From positions 20,621,254 through 20,685,253 of the forward strand of contig NC_049986.1 in NCBI RefSeq assembly GCF_000003815.2: 64,000 nucleotides of DNA. The letters run 5' to 3'. Under the pieces are notes generated by a model. That model was not told where the DNA came from and did no database searches. It worked only from the letters and a program-made list of their open reading frames with translations. A program made the position numbers and the translations under genes. Source of the DNA: Branchiostoma floridae (Eukaryota > Chordata > Leptocardii > Amphioxiformes > Branchiostomatidae). Below, piece by piece: positions 11,965 to 22,500 of the stretch. How positions within the stretch are numbered: position 1 is the stretch's first letter; each line of letters begins with the position of its first letter.

Positions 11965-12551
11965 TACGAGGGGCGTTCAAGAAGTAATCCCCCTGACCCA
12001 TTTCCCAAAGGAGGAGATTAATGAAACTTGGTGCAGTTATTAGTCTTTCTCTTCATAGGAATCACCCAGAGTTATGCATTTCTACCATCGTTTGATGCAG
12101 CTCTGTACACCGTTTTTGTAGGACGCCCCATGCCAGGTTGGTCCTGCAACAGATGCCTCATCAATGGCAGAAGAGGGACGACCAGGTCTGGGAGCTGTTT
12201 CCACAGACTTCCGGCCATGTTTGAATTCACAATGCCAGCGTTTTACAAGGTCATATGATGGGGAATCATCACCATAAGTTTCTTTTATTTCATCAAAAGT
12301 CTCATTTGGTATCCATCCTTTCAAATACAAAAACCGGATCACTGCGCGACACTCAACTGGCTCCATTTCACACCTGGTCCATTTCACACCTGACTCAGTT
12401 CAAACACCTTTAAATCAAAAACCAAAATTAGTTCAGAGCTGTTTTTTGCAACATAACCCATAGAGATATGAATCATTACATATGCAAAATTTCATCTAGA
12501 TCAGACAACTGAAAGTGGGTCAGGGACATTACTTCTTGAACGCCCCTCGTA
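11965..12551. mobile_element. internally deleted mariner transposon
   Basis: The ends are long matching inverted repeats: CGAGGGGCGTTCAAGAAGTA on the left and its complement on the right, extending to TGGGTCAGGG with two mismatches. Each end is bordered by TA, the target duplication of Tc1/mariner elements. The body of about 580 bp is under half the length of a full mariner. On the minus strand it encodes the transposase N-terminus joined to its C-terminus, so it cannot move on its own. Confidence 0.92.
12050..12387 (-). pseudogene. mariner transposase remnant
   Basis: The minus-strand frame starts MKWTRCEMEPVECRAVIRFL and contains the N-terminal helix-turn-helix segment typical of Mos1-type transposases (DLVKRWHCEFKHGRKSVE, then PRPGRPSS). 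The sequence then jumps to YKNGVQSCIKRW, a stop, and KCITLGDSYEEKD, which resembles the extreme C-terminus of mariner transposases. The whole DDE/D catalytic core is missing. Confidence 0.88.
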
Positions 12552-13780
12552 TAACATTTAGCTTTGTTTCATTTAATAAAACATTTTTATTGCGCTTGAT
12601 GCATAGCTTCTTGATGTTCTGTTCATAAACAACTACACAGACATACACAATGAACATAGGCACAAACGTGCGGATATTGTACTAGCAATCAAAATGACCC
12701 ACAGGTCAAAAACGTATTTCGGTGACCCCACGTTGCACTGGGTAATCAGGAGTCTGACCTTTGAACCGCAGTAGGTTTGGGCCGCCATTTTGATCATAAC
12801 CAAGTATTTCTTGTCACAATTTAGACCCGTTTAATAACCCATTTTCAAGCGTTTCGCATCAGAAACATCATAGAGCAATAGGTAAGACCTTAATCTACTA
12901 CTCTCCGTATTATCTTGTGATGGTATGGCAGCATCTTGTTGTCATAGATGTGTTTTTTTAGTCATTGATTCGCAAAAAAATGGGGAGGGGGGTCAATTAG
13001 GAGATGTGAAAATATTTATATATAGGCGGGTAGAATAAAAGCGACAGTAAGACTAGACTAGCAGAATATACTGTATAAAGTATATTTTAATATTTATTTT
13101 TATGTGACAACCCATATAAATCCTTAATGTTGATATAACCACTTGAGCAAGTCGATGTGGGAGGGGCGGGGTCGCAACAAATGAAAAAAAGTTATACCTA
13201 AAAGTTCCAAAAAATGTCAACACAGCATTAGAAATACGCAAGTTGTTGTTTCGCAGCTCTCAAAACTACGTACGTGGCGATATAGTATCTGCATAATCTC
13301 TCTGGAGGCGAGGCAAGACAATTTGTCTAGTTTTTTTTTTTTTAATTTGTATTTCAGCATTTCTATATGGTCTATAAACAAAAACTTTGTATGTAAACAA
13401 ACAGGTGTATACGTTGAATTAACTACATAACCGTTAAATGTCTATGAATAAGTATCAATATATCAACATGTTAAGTCTAGAGCATCATTTATAACGTAAC
13501 ACTATTGGTTCCAAGGTCTAAATATTCTTCTAACAGTTATATATCTTTACTGTGACATGTATATATTATATTCCTATGCTACACAGTAAGGGTTATCTCT
13601 TCCCGGGATGTGCTCTATTGAGTTTATCCATGCCAGCAACCATTAGCTGAAGCTTTTCAAGGCTGCATATCAAATACCTACTACTGTTTTAAGTATGATA
13701 CTAGTAGTTATACTTACAAAATACATACAGATAAATGTCTGAATGTAACATCAGTCTTGTGTACTTCTTTTCTTTTTATA
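12552..13780. other. upstream/intron region of zinc-finger gene B
   Basis: There is no coding feature. It contains a YY1-type site at 12781-12791 and AT-rich DNA. The last 40 bases before 13781 are pyrimidine-rich and end TTTTTATAG, the acceptor used by the coding exon of gene B. Confidence 0.5.
12781..12791 (-). promoter_or_regulatory. YY1-type motif upstream of gene B
   Basis: GCCGCCATTTT is an exact inverse match to the YY1 consensus AAnATGGCGGC. It lies about 1 kb upstream of the gene B coding exon, similar to the spacing seen for gene A, and may mark the promoter. Orientation is opposite to the gene. Confidence 0.3.
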
Positions 13781-13783
13781 GAA

Positions 13784-15161
13784 ATGGGCGAGCCAACCTG
13801 TGTATTTCCTGTAAAGGTGAAAGTTGAAGACCTGTCTACCTTAGATGCTTGGAATGAGACAGACAGCAGAGAGGACCAGACAACAAACACAGGAAGGCAG
13901 CTGGACATTAAAAAGGAGAGTTTATGTGAGGAAACCTGTAGTGTATGCTCTACCCAGTCTGATAACAGGACAGGCAGCAGAGAGGACCAGATAATAGACA
14001 CAGGAGGACAGCTGGACATTAAAAGGGAGAGTCCATGTGAGGAAACCTGCAGTGTAGGCTGTACGCAGTCTGATAACAGGACAGACAGCAGAGAGGACCA
14101 GACAACAGACACAGGAGGACAGCAGGTTACTATTAAAAAGGAGAGTCCATGTGAGGAAACCTGCAGTGTAGGCTATACTAGTACCCAGTCTGATAACAGG
14201 ACATGTACAGACAGTGGAGAGGACCAGACAACAGACACAGGAAGGCAGCAGGACATTGAAATTAAAAGGGAGAGTCCATGTGAGGAAACCTGCAGTGAAG
14301 GCCCTACCCAGTCTGATAACAGGACAAACAGCAGAGATGCCCAGACAACAGACACAGGAGGGCAGCTGGACATTAAAAGAGAGAGTCCATGTGAGGAAAC
14401 CTGCGGTGTAGGCTCTACCCAGTCTGATAACAGGACAGACAGCAGAGATGACCAGACAACAGACACAGGAGGACAGCAGGGTATTATTAAAAAGGAGAGT
14501 TCATGTGAGAAAACCTGCAGTGTAGGCTCTACCCAGTCTGATAATAGAACAGACAGCAGAGAGGACCAGACAACAGACATGAAAAGTCAGCATACAGAAG
14601 ACCAACCTTACAATTGTAGCCTTTATGACTACTATTCTACAGCACAGAAAGGTACCGTAATCCAACATATGCATGCCAAACTCACCAGCAAAAAACAGTA
14701 CGTATGTGGAGAGTGTGGGATGACGACGGCATACAAGTCCTCCCTCACCTTGCACATGAGACGACACACAGGCGAGAAACCTTACATCTGCTACGAGTGT
14801 GGTTTTGAGACATCACGCAAGGGTAATCTCGACGATCACATGCTCATACACACTGGTGAGAAACCCTACATGTGTAAGGTGTGCGGGTTCAGGACGGCTA
14901 GCCGGTCGCACCTGTATGTGCATGCGAGAAAGCACACAGGTGAGAAACCGTACAAGTGCGACCAGTGCGACTTTTCTGCAACGGGGAAATCACGGTTGGT
15001 GCGACACAAGCGTAAGCACGTGCCGTGGGAAGAGAGACAGTACGTGTGCGACAGGTGCGGGTACAGGACCGCGTTTAAGGAGCACCTGGTGGTACATCGG
15101 AAGAGCTACTGGTGTAGCGTCGCTCTGCGCGAGTTCGAAGAGGAAGAAGAACGGGAAAGAG
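13784..15161 (+). CDS. C2H2 zinc-finger protein B, main exon
   Basis: This is a probable nuclear DNA-binding regulator. The ATG is two bases after the acceptor TTTTTATAG. Residues 10-15 (VKVKVE) and six later repeats each carry a SUMO consensus, IKKE or IKRE, in units like DIKRESPCEETCSVG, TQSDNRTDSREDQTTDTGG (about 25-270). Finger region: a degenerate unit (about 276-305), then YVCGECGM, YICYECGF, YMCKVCGF and YKCDQCDF fingers with TGEKP-type linkers (306-419). A final YVCDRCGY finger ends H-x5-C (HRKSYWC), then an acidic tail. Reading through gives a stop at 15262. A phase-1 donor (AAAGAG/GTAACC) at 15161 instead matches the phase-1 acceptor at 15810, so splicing to the next exon, giving about 771 residues, is likely. 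Confidence 0.85.
13857..14580 (+). repeat. coding repeats with SUMO motifs in gene B
   Basis: About seven units of 108-123 bp encode Cys/Ser/Thr/Glu-rich repeats around CEETCSVG. They are related to the gene A repeats but more diverged in sequence and length, including small in-frame insertions such as YTSTQ and IEIKRE. Six units keep an IKKE or IKRE tetrapeptide. Confidence 0.9.
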
Positions 15162-15259
15162 GTAACCAAAGCCTTACACACACTTGTCTATATTTGCTTT
15201 TTTCAGGACAGCACTGCAGTGAAAGCCAACACATATTTACAATGTGTATACTTAATGTG

Positions 15260-15349
15260 TAGCCTGAGTACCATCCTCTGTAGTGACCGCTGGCACAATA
15301 CGTTCGCTTGCGAATGTAGCAGTCACTACAGAGGATGATACTCGGGCTA
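15260..15349. mobile_element. 90-bp inverted-repeat element
   Basis: A near-perfect hairpin: TAGCCTGAGTACCATCCTCT at the left, and on the right AGAGGATGATACTCGGGCTA. The central loop carries ATACGTTCGCTTGCGAATG. It lies in the inferred intron of zinc-finger gene B. Its first three bases happen to supply the stop codon if the intron is not removed. Confidence 0.85.
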
Positions 15350-15810
15350 CTTAATGTGTGGGGTATGTACAGTAGAAGCTGTTTAATTGCACAGCCCATT
15401 TGCCAGCGTGTTTCGTGCAATTAACTGGCCGGGTAGTGTAACAGTGCAAATTTATTAGTATCCAGCTGGACCGCACCGACTTGGGATTTTGGGACTCCAG
15501 GCAATTAACAAAAGTGTGTGGTAATCCGTTGTGCAATTAACTGGCTTCTACTGTACATTACAGCTGACAAGCTGCAAATGCCGACATTATCTTGATATGT
15601 AATTAAAAAGGCATACTATCTTGTTGTTGCACACATGTTAAAATGGTTGCATTTTATCTTGTAGTTAAAAAAGACCTTATGAAAGTTCCTGTACTTTTGC
15701 TGTATCATCAAAATTGTCCTTCTTTATCATCCATTTAGTCATTGTGTTTCCAGGACGTTAAACATGGGCATTGATTGACTTTTTTCCATCTTGTTTTTAC
15801 CTGCTCCTAG

Positions 15811-16748
15811 TGTTAAACAAGCAAAGTAGTGGGAGTCCTGACCAAGAAACTCCCAGTAGTAGCCACCCTGGAAATGAGAAAAAGATTAGAAAAGAGGGCC
15901 AGACAACACCCACTGAAAGGCACCAAGAAAAGGATGAGGAAAATAGTGGTGTAAACTCATCCTCCATTGACAAAAAACCTGTATCGCACCCAGATTTACA
16001 AGACAGTACAGAACTGATGGACATGGACAAGCATGTGGACAGCAATGATTTTGAGTCCCCCATCTACGTATGTGATGAGTGCGGGTACAGCACATCTTCT
16101 CAGGGCCACCTATCCAGACACATGAGGAGACACTCAAAATCTTACAAGTGCGACCAGTGTGACTTTATCTCCAAGGGGAAAGGTACCTTCGACTTGCACA
16201 TGCGTAAACACAAGATTGAAGAATCCGCGAGCAAGGCTAAGCAAGCTCGCAAAAGGAAAAGACGTTCAGGTAAAAAGCTGGTCAAGAAAACTTCAGACAA
16301 ACACTTGATCAGAGATTCTGTTGCAGTTGAGAAACCCTTTAAGTGGGTTGTGCGGAAAAACTTGCTAGAGTCAGCACAAATAGCTGAACACACTGGTCAG
16401 AAACCCTCCAACTTTGAACAGTCTAACTGTTGTTCTGTGCAGAAAAACTCTCTAAAGCCACATATGGCTGAGCGCGCTTGTGAGAAAGCCTTGGAATATG
16501 ACCAGTCCGACTGTTCTGCTATGCAGATAAACTCCCTAGAGCCACAGATGGCTAACCACCCTAGTGAAAAAGCTGTGAAATGTGAACACTCTGACTGTTC
16601 TGCTAAGCAGATAAACTCTCCAGAGTCACATGTAGCTAGCCACAGTGGTGTGGAACTCCACATGTGTGGAAAGTGTGGGTACACAGCTGCTGATGGATCA
16701 GATCTATCCAAACACATGTGCATTTCCTGTGTGGTACAATATGTTTAG
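15811..16748 (+). CDS. zinc-finger protein B, probable C-terminal exon
   Basis: A pyrimidine-rich acceptor (TTTTTACCTGCTCCTAG) precedes an open frame of 311 codons plus stop in phase 1, which fits the gene B donor at 15161. It encodes two good C2H2 fingers (YVCDECGYSTSSQGHLSRHM and YKCDQCDF with HMRKH), then a strongly basic patch, KQARKRKRRSGKKLVKK, a likely nuclear localisation signal. A row of decayed finger-like repeats follows (about FEQSNCCSVQKNSLKPHM onward) whose cysteines or histidines are missing. The last unit is MCGKCGYTAADGSDLSKHM. It could be a separate gene with its own first exon. The phase match favours one gene. Confidence 0.7.
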
Positions 16749-16858
16749 ATCATATTGCCTTAAAAAAAAATAACAAGAGTGTACGTCTATAGTCAGATCT
16801 GTTTATTAAAAGTTTTTCATAAGCTGTGTTCTAAAACCTTTGTTTCTGAATCTGTGGC

Positions 16859-16864
16859 AATAAA
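16859..16864 (+). terminator. poly(A) signal candidate, gene B
   Basis: AATAAA lies about 110 bp after the TAG of the C-terminal exon, a typical distance for a compact 3' UTR. Confidence 0.6.
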
Positions 16865-16897
16865 ATGTGTCATGAAATACATGTACAACAAATCCTA

Positions 16898-17007
16898 TAG
16901 CCTGAGTGACATTCTACTTGTAGTTTAACAGCTAGGGCTCCCATACTCTCCCCCTAGCAGTTTGTTAGAGAAGGGTATGGGAGTCCAGGTAAACTATACT
17001 CGGGCTA
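16898..17007. mobile_element. 110-bp inverted-repeat element
   Basis: The ends TAGCCTGAG and CTCGGGCTA pair, and inner segments (AGTTTAACAGC; CTCCCATACTC with GGGTATGGGAG) also pair imperfectly. The ends match those at 15260-15349, so it belongs to the same non-autonomous family. Confidence 0.75.
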
Positions 17008-17600
17008 TACATGTCCCACAAACATATCTACTACTTTAATACTTATATCAGTAATCAAATGGAAAAGTTTTGTTTTGTTTTGTTTTAGCTTAATTTACAA
17101 GAAACAACCGTTTCAGTTACACATTAATTTCATGCTCAAGTGCACTGGACAGTGTGAAGCATTTGTGATACATCTTTTATCAATATCAAATTCGTATGTA
17201 CATTTCTCACACCACATGCAGTGCATCATACTAGTGTTATTTTCCCCCCATCTTCGCTCACATTCAAAATACATGTGTTTTAAGACACAGCAAACGTAAA
17301 TCGTGTTACAACACCCACATATATGATGTTTGCTAGGTCTAGCTAGTTGGTCCATGATCATGATGCAACCAACTTTTGGAACATAGTATAGACAATCGTC
17401 CCGTTTTCTCCCTTCCACGTCAAACTCCCCTTTCTGGTATGAGAGAACCTAGCTAACTTTAAAATCGCGAACCAGTGCCCCCCCCCCCCCCAAAAAAATT
17501 AGCCCCGTCAGAAGACTGCAACGGAGGCTACAACCACTGTGTCCACTCGGACTATCACATGCAATTTTGAAAAGAACGGACCAGAAATATATAGATTTCC
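17008..17600. other. intergenic; 3' flank of mosaic gene
   Basis: This stretch lies between two converging genes. It contains a C-run at 17478-17491 and no coding feature I can support. The 3' UTR of the minus-strand mosaic gene must end here, but I could not identify a clear AATAAA on that strand. Confidence 0.4.
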
Positions 17601-17601
17601 G

Positions 17602-19558
17602 TTAAGCCTTGGGCCTTATTTTCATCTCGGTGAATTTTAGCGACTCTTCAGGCCCTTTAAAGTCAACCCAATTGACTCCCTTCCCGTAAGTGTTGTCACC
17701 ATAAGCACCGTTCAGGTTAGCATGGTGACAGTCATTGTACCACCAGGCTCCTGTGAACTGGACGGCACAGTGAGAGCCCGAGACGTCGTGGTCTCTGTCC
17801 CCGTCCTTGGTGCTGATCTGCATCCCGCTGTGCCAGGCCATGCTGTCACCTGAAGGAAAATAAAGGACCATTTATTATTATCTGTGGGGAAGTGTGGCGT
17901 TACTATAGGGTGTTTGGCCTTGAAACCAGAGGTTCTGAGTTCGAATCCTGTCTTGTACCCTTGCGAAAGATACCATACACGAATTTCCTCATTCCACCCA
18001 GACGTAAAAAAGGGGTACCGGACTTCGGCTAGGGAGGTAAAAGGTGGTGAAAAGAGAAGGTTGGGCTCCACCTCCCAATACCGTGCTCTAGATACAATGG
18101 ATAGCAACTCACTGCAGCTTCGGTATTTAAAAAAAGGGTTGTTGCATGCACTGCACTAACTGGTTAGAGTGGCGGTCGTTGGGTGGTTCTAAACTGAGGT
18201 AACTTTTTTTATTCATCCCCACAAGTTATACACGTGAGCTTTTCACGATGTAGTCTATGGCTACGAAGGTAGAATAGTGGCACCACCTAATAATAATGAT
18301 CTCTGACTTCCAAACTTGTGCACAAACTGTTTTCGTGTATGTAATGCAATTACAATGACATTCTGGTAACTCGACCTATTAAATAGATTGTAGAATGATT
18401 TTAAATTAGCTCGTTAGGTAGGTTGTAGAGTTATTGATAATGCTAGTGACGTGAAACGTTATATTACCATTCCTGTGTTTTTCTCTGTCCCTACTTGTTG
18501 ACTATCCAATATCAGCTACGCTGCCTTAGAGCCTGTGTAATGTACTCGACACATTTGCTAAGAACAACGATGTGCACACCTGCAGTTCCGCTGTAGCCCT
18601 CAACCACCAGCCTGTACTTGTCTGACTCATCCCCGACGCTGAAACTGTCGTACACCGCATACGCAGTAACCCCTTCCACAGCCTCCAAATCCACCCTCAG
18701 CTCGTAGGCTTTCTGAGTCGTCAGGCGGTGAAGATTGTCGTTTCCCAGCCAGAACTCGCCGCTCACACTGCCGAGAGGGAAGCCTGCCTTGTAGCTCTTC
18801 CAGTCCAAGTAGAAGTCGACCGATCCGTCCTGGCGTCTCTGGAACACCTGAAAAGTTAACGTAAGAAAGTAATGGACGTATCATGTGAAGATGGGTACTT
18901 CTGATGGGAGAGGTATTATGCAGTGCTACTAGTATTAAACTGGTACATGGTAGCTGTAAGAACTCAATTACACACGCATAGTCAGTCACACAAATACAAA
19001 GAGAGAGATACGCTCCGCTTGCACACACACATACAATAGCCAGGCACACACGTAAACACATAGATAAACTCATACACGTAGACAGACCTTCCCTGGAACA
19101 CCTTGAAAGTTTCAGAACAAGTTTAGGGTAAGACAAAAAATAGGACGTAAGGACGGGACGCTTATGCGGAAGAGGTATTTCACACTGCTATTATACTGCT
19201 GGCAATACAAGAACTCCATTGCGCACGCAAAGACAGACGCACACACACATGCGCATATACAGGAACACAAGCAGATGAATGGATACGCAGACAAATAGAC
19301 AGACATTGACATATTACACAGACAAATAGACAGCTAGACGCACACACGCGTGCACGCTCGTGCGCAAAGACAAGGAGCAAAGTGAACATCTGATAAGTCG
19401 TACCGTCCAGCCGCCCCCGTCGGTGTCCATGTCACAGTACACCAGGAGCGCCCCCTGGCGGTCCCGCGGGTACACCGTGTAGGGTCCGCTGGGCAGGTCC
19501 GGGCCGGAGAGATGGATGTCCTGACAGTCTTCCGGTAGAAAGGCGGGTCCTCGTGGTC
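17602..19558 (-). CDS. mosaic gene exons 31-33: fibrinogen-related domain
   Basis: Exons 19558-19404, 18847-18580 and 17849-17602 encode residues about 1615-1837 and the stop. It is a full FRe[65 protein letters not shown], then [30 protein letters not shown] and TEMKIRPKA. Four cysteines give the two usual disulphides. The DRDHD segment matches the calcium site of tachylectin and ficolin type domains, which bind acetylated sugars. It ends right after KIRPKA, as FReDs usually do. Confidence 0.95.
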
Positions 19559-22500
19559 CTGAGGCACAGCAAAATAGAGAGCGGTGTAGACCAAAAAGGA
19601 ATTCCGTTACGTTAACGGTAGTTAGACAATCAGGTAAAGCTTGGTTCACATGTGCGTAATAATGCATTTAATTGTAATCAGTGGCCAAACGACCGTATGG
19701 AAGTCTTAACCTCTACCAGGCTCCACAGATCGCTGGAAAATAGTACAAATTGGACAGATATAGACGCATAGCATGCCAGAGGAATTAAATGACCGAGGAG
19801 TTTGGTTTGCGACCCATGGCCAGGTAACTTAGCCTGGGTACCATCCGGATAGAAGTTCGCTCCTATGTTCGCTTCTGCTATGAAACACAGAGAAGCGACT
19901 GTATATAGTGTACAATGAAAGTCAGAGCTAGAAGCGACTGTATATAGTATATGATGAACTCCGGAGCGAACTACTTTCCGTATGGTACCCAGGCTACAGG
20001 TAACTCGTTTGGGATGTTATCTGCCGATATTACGCCACTACATTAGCGTTGCAACCTTTATCCACAGCAAAACAAAACACTCAAATAAAGTCCCCACCAT
20101 AATAAGCAGTCTAAAAGTAATTACTGAAAGTTTATTGCAAGTTCGTACCCGAGGGCTAATTGCAAGTGACAAAAAGTGGCAGACAAACAATGGTAAACAG
20201 TAAACATTAGTAACCGACTTACTCTAGTGATGAATTTAATTAAATTAAATTAAATTAGACAAAGCACAAAACTTAGCTATAGTATAGGGCTTAAATTCTT
20301 TTTCGGAGACAGTAGAAGACGAAGGGTCCCACCTTTTCTATAATGTGTGGGTTTTGTGATGTTAAGAGGAAGGTAATTTACTTTTTGTCTGTAAACGTGG
20401 AGAGGTAAGAGTGGAATTTGGTGGCTTCTTTAAAAATCTCCTTCCTTTTACTTGATAATAAAAGGGACAGCTGCAGTTTGGAATAAACAGGAGTTCGTTT
20501 TCTACTGCATCTAATGTACAGTATTTACAAGTCTTTCGCGGACAAGTAACTCACCAAGCGCAACGTGGTAACACCCCATGACCTCCACTCTCATGCTGAT
20601 CCACCTGTGCCACGTCACGGGGACGATCCGCACGTACCTGGCGGTAACAGGTGACTGGAGCATGTGACCAACCGGCGTCGTTCTGTCAGTGTTACCTGTG
20701 AACACCTGGCGAAACACGGGGAAATGATAAGTTATATTTTTGCTTTATGGATGTTAATGTATTAATCCCATTTTGTCTGATCAGGGGGGGGGTGCCAGCA
20801 CCAACTTTGATGTCACTGTCGAGAGGACTAGGACTACGAAACTTGGTGACATTTCCTAAAATATTGTTGGTAAAAATTCTACGATAAAACCATGACTTTG
20901 TGATTTTTCGTGATTTTTTGGTTTCTGGCAGCCATATTTTCTCAAATTTACCAATTTTGGTTTGCACAATGAGGCTGAAAAAGGGGAAGGGCCCAAAGGC
21001 CTGGTCTAGATAGGGTTAAAGGCATGCAATACGCCTGCAATGCAGTATCTGAATGTTCAAAGCATAAAAACAAAGTCACTGTTTTTAGTCATCAACATAT
21101 CTTATTACACTGAGCATCAATATTCCCCAGGTATGTATGCGGCTTTTGTAGTGCCACGAGAACGTCTTAAAGTATGCGAACTTCCCTTGAACTTCGCGAA
21201 CTTCGCTTGAGTTGTCGAAGCACGAAGACACTTTTTTTTATTTCTGAGAAGATGATCCTTTTTAACATGGCGAATAACAGCATCATATTATGATAACTCT
21301 AGTCTACCGTATCGAATCCTTCGCTGTCTTGATAGGTCGTCCAAATGCCATGAGCGCCCCCTGTGTTGAACTGCAGCTTGTATGATGTCACCCATTGGTC
21401 ACCGTTAGCGCGACCTTGGGTGATCACCCCGGAAACGATCGCCATACCCAGGTCAATCTGAAAACAACACATTTGTTCAGGGGTCAGCAGCTATAGTATA
21501 CATTTTGTCACCAGTGATATAATCACCTTAATAGAGCTTCACGCTAGAGATTACAATATCAATCTTTTATTACACAGCTACTGTCCTCTGACAAGACCGG
21601 CAATAAAGATTCCTTATTTTTTTACACATCTTTATTTTCGTATACAATTGCTATAGTCTAAAGGCACGGCCGCAATCGAATTTGTCCTCCTTTTGTTGAC
21701 ATGTACGCACATGCCGATTTCTCTACAAAGAGCCATCCACAACTTCTGAAGTTATTCTGTCGACTAACCGTGACACCCATAAACAAACAAACAAACAAAC
21801 AAACCCACCCACAAAGAAATTACACCGCCCATCGTCAAGCATAAATGACACACTAGCTGCTATATATGCTGATGTTCACCCTGGTTAAAACAGACTTTTA
21901 GCCAGGGCCGGCAGAAAATGTGTTCGGCAGTCAAGGCAGGTCTTCCGAAGGACATTAGAAAAGCACACCCGGGACCTTCCATGCAGGGAGAATTGCAAGC
22001 CTTGCTTCCGTCTGGTGTCTCTTGCCGTACAGAGCATCCGAGAGGGACTGGTCAGTGCTATTAATAATGACCAAATCGCCTAGCTTACTGTAGCTGATGT
22101 TTAGTTCTTAAATAGCCCAGCACAGAAAAAAAGAAAACAGATTGAACCGAAAACATAACATTCTCTGCAAAGGTAAAGGTGATAAAACAATTCTTCTCTT
22201 ACCTGCAGCCACTCACTGGCGGTGTTAGACAGTGCGCACCAGGCACTCTCACTGTTCAGACGACTCTGAGGTTTCGGACAGCTCTGATGTGTAGATGATG
22301 TCGTGATGCTTTCGTCGAGGATGTGTCGAGATTCCATTCCCAGCGGAGAACTGCAGCCTTCAAAGCAATTATAGCCTTTGAAAACGATCCTGGGTTTACT
22401 TCTAAGTACATACTTTTTCAACTTTTATAACAATTATAATGATAATGATCTTAATTTGCACGTTCTTGCCCATATGGGCTAAATCCAGTAGTTTTTGTAG

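Noticed and set aside
13714-14580. Repetitive minus-strand frames opposite zinc-finger gene B
   Set aside because: They are antisense readings of the gene B coding repeats, with a leucine/valine-rich text but no known domain.
17931-17950. A functional tRNA gene at the B-box match
   Set aside because: No cloverleaf can be drawn around it. The following sequence matches a SINE body shared with 59500-59730.
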